From Limnohabitans sp. (lineage in GTDB: Bacteria > Pseudomonadota > Gammaproteobacteria > Burkholderiales > Burkholderiaceae_C), in the NCBI GenBank assembly GCA_030729445.1, contig JANQXJ010000028.1, positions 1 to 7,847 of the forward strand: a stretch of 7,847 nucleotides of DNA. The letters are read 5' to 3'. Positions 6,857 to 7,847 of the stretch are shown here, one piece after another. Every line of letters begins with the position of its first letter. Within the stretch, counting starts at the first letter, position 1. The notes under the pieces are model-generated. The model did no database searches. It was not told the DNA's origin and saw only the letters and a list, made by a program, of their open reading frames with translations. Both the position numbers and the translations under genes were made by a program.

Positions 6857-7230
6857 GGAGATGGGTTGGTGTGAACAATATGAAATGGTCATGTATTTTA
6901 ACGGAGGGGGTCGAACCGCTTTTTTCGGCCCTCTTGGGGGCTGTGCAGCGGCACGGGTCTTGGCATGTCCTGCTGCCAAAAAAGCGCCCCCATAAGCAGC
7001 CCTGAAGGCCTGCCCAACAACAGCACCGTGCAGAGGTGCGTTAAAAAAGGAAGCAAAAAATCGTCTGGGCCCAGCTTGGAAAAGCATGGCGGGCGATGTG
7101 CACAGTGGAGGACAAGACTGGCATCCCTCTGCCGGGATGCGCTATCGGCTCTGGGAGAGCGAATGGGCATAAGTCGCCAATGGCGTGTCGCACTGTAACA
7201 CGTTCGGCTAACAAGCCCTTAAAGCACGCC
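6857..7230. other. Gene-poor stretch with clustered short inverted repeats
   Basis: About 370 bases between the DUF2905 gene and the small gene upstream of infA. Open frames exist on both strands but none has a Shine-Dalgarno, a conserved motif or a plausible fold. Short perfect inverted repeats lie at 7023-7027/7035-7039, 7065-7074, 7121-7127/7134-7140, 7148-7152/7156-7160, 7175-7179/7181-7185 and 7184-7188/7198-7202. On the minus strand, T6 runs occur at 7060-7055 and 7048-7043. A -10-like TAAAAT is at 6900-6895 and a TACAGT at 7197-7192, both without a good -35. It could hold the promoter and leader of the small gene-infA-trxC set, or a small RNA; neither is shown. Confidence 0.45.
7121..7140. 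repeat. 7-bp stem hairpin (GCATCCC / GGGATGC)
   Basis: GCATCCC at 7121-7127 pairs exactly with GGGATGC at 7134-7140 across a 6-nt loop. It is the strongest of the short inverted repeats in this gap. A second stem, GCTCT / AGAGC with a GGG loop, follows at 7148-7160. No T-run follows either stem on either strand, so it does not look like an intrinsic terminator; it may be part of a structured leader or a small RNA. Confidence 0.5.
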
Positions 7231-7425
7231 TCAGACCCAACGCGCAATGCCTGCCGCCACCATGCTCAGCAGCAAGGTGCTGGTGATGGGGATGAAAAAC
7301 TCGCGGCCGAACAGGCGAAAGCGAAAATCTCCGGGCAGGCGGCCGATGCCAATTTTTTCAAGCCACTTTTGTAGGCCACTGAAAATGATCAGAGCGAGAA
7401 ACACCACGATGAGCCAACGCAACAT
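7231..7425 (-). CDS. DUF2905 small inner-membrane protein
   Basis: A 64-residue protein with two hydrophobic segments (about 2-17 and 44-62) joined by a short loop containing KIGIGRLPGDFRF (24-36). The GRLPGDFR core is the signature of DUF2905, a widespread family of small two-helix membrane proteins with no established function. The conserved loop is rich in positive charge and should face the cytoplasm. The ATG at 7425 follows the stop of the upstream MidA-type methyltransferase gene by 18 bp, so the two genes are probably co-transcribed. A weak Shine-Dalgarno (AGGCA) precedes the ATG. The length is normal for the family. Confidence 0.9.
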   Translation of the reverse strand: MLRWLIVVFLALIIFSGLQKWLEKIGIGRLPGDFRFRLFGREFFIPITSTLLLSMVAAGIARWV

Positions 7426-7443
7426 AGCTTGCCTGGGTGCCGT

Positions 7444-7847
7444 CTACAGGCGGTGAGAGCGGTCGCCCCGGGCAAAGCCCTGGGCAGACCAGTCGGTGGT
7501 GGTGGAAAACCCAATGACTTTGAACAACTCGCCCATTTCGTGCTCGTTGATCAGGCGCTGGGCCAGGCTGCGCTTGGCCAAACTGGCAGCGGCCATGCGC
7601 TCGGCCAACCCGAGGTTCAGCAAAAACCAGGCTTGGCTGGTGTAACCCAGCACATTCAAACCTGCGTTTTGCCCAGCCAAGGCCACGCCTGTGAAGTTGA
7701 CGTGCGCAGTGATGTCTTTTTGGCCCACCGCCACCAAGGGGTTGTCGTCCGCTTGGTGCAGCTGGTGGCACATGACAGTGCCCATGTGGCGCTGCGGGTG
7801 AAAGTACTCGGCCTCGGGGAACCCATAGTCCAGAAAGAACGCCGCCC
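7444..7847 (-). CDS. SAM-dependent methyltransferase, MidA/NDUFAF7 family, C-terminal part (runs off the right edge)
   Basis: The last 133 residues of a protein that enters from the right edge. The visible part starts AAFFLDYGFPEAEYFHPQRH and continues with GTVMCHQLHQADDNPL and GQKDITAHVNFTGVA, then a helical end with LGYTSQAWFLLNLGL and INEHEMGELFKVIGF. These are the characteristic C-terminal blocks of the MidA/DUF185 class I methyltransferases; FxDYGF, HPQR, GT-MCH and DITAHVNF are the best conserved. Eukaryotic relatives (NDUFAF7, MidA) methylate an arginine of complex I subunit NDUFS2 during assembly; the substrate of the bacterial proteins is not established. The SAM-binding loop lies outside the window. 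The internal ATG at 7785 is not the start, because the frame is open and matches the family up to the edge. The DUF2905 gene follows after 18 bp. Confidence 0.9.
   Translation of the reverse strand, partial: AAFFLDYGFPEAEYFHPQRHMGTVMCHQLHQADDNPLVAVGQKDITAHVNFTGVALAGQNAGLNVLGYTSQAWFLLNLGLAERMAAASLAKRSLAQRLINEHEMGELFKVIGFSTTTDWSAQGFARGDRSHRL

Noticed and set aside
6901..6920. GGTTCGACC-like string resembling a tRNA T-loop (minus strand)
   Set aside because: The bases on each side do not pair into a 5-bp T-stem and there is no acceptor, D or anticodon arm around it.
6898..7170. 90-residue minus-strand frame with a hydrophobic middle (possible membrane protein)
   Set aside because: It has no Shine-Dalgarno and overlaps other open frames of equal quality. 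The hydrophobic stretch is short and interrupted, so it cannot be supported as a gene.
7041..7247. 68-residue minus-strand open frame between the DUF2905 gene and the small gene
   Set aside because: It overlaps the end of the DUF2905 gene, has no Shine-Dalgarno, and has no recognisable motif or composition pattern.

Overview
The window looks like an ordinary chromosomal stretch from a GC-rich betaproteobacterium of the order Burkholderiales, most likely family Comamonadaceae (Limnohabitans/Rhodoferax/Acidovorax-like). This placement is inferred from protein style: a Cca with an HD domain, an extra IF-1 with a basic tail, a MidA-type methyltransferase next to a DUF2905 protein, and an NDUFA9-like SDR. 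No database search was possible.

Layout. (1) Bases 1-117, minus strand: the first 39 codons of a molybdopterin oxidoreductase that leaves the window. (2) Bases 262-3529, plus strand: three tightly packed genes, an M20-family amidohydrolase, a DUF2817 (M14-like) metallopeptidase and an NDUFA9-like NAD(P)-binding protein. They are separated by 11 bp and then a 4-bp ATGA overlap, so they are probably one transcript. A sigma70-like promoter ends 6 nt before the first start codon, which suggests a leaderless mRNA. (3) Bases 3530-3803: a non-coding gap with a perfect 24-bp inverted repeat around a 28-nt centre. (4) Bases 3804-5752, plus strand: a glutathione S-transferase family protein and the CCA-adding enzyme Cca, 14 bp apart. 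(5) Bases 5824-7847, minus strand, convergent with cca. In transcription order these are the C-terminal part of a MidA-type methyltransferase (enters from the right edge), a DUF2905 membrane protein, a 374-bp stretch without a clear gene, a small uncharacterised protein, translation initiation factor IF-1 and thioredoxin 2.

Functionally the region mixes housekeeping (tRNA 3' end maturation, translation initiation, thiol redox) with accessory hydrolases. Two products resemble mitochondrial complex I proteins (NDUFA9 and NDUFAF7), but they lie about 4 kb apart on opposite strands. No mobile element, CRISPR array, tRNA, rRNA, toxin-antitoxin pair or recognisable defence system was seen. The features most worth a second look are the long inverted repeat at 3590-3665, the probable leaderless start of the M20 gene, and the structured gene-poor stretch at 6857-7230.
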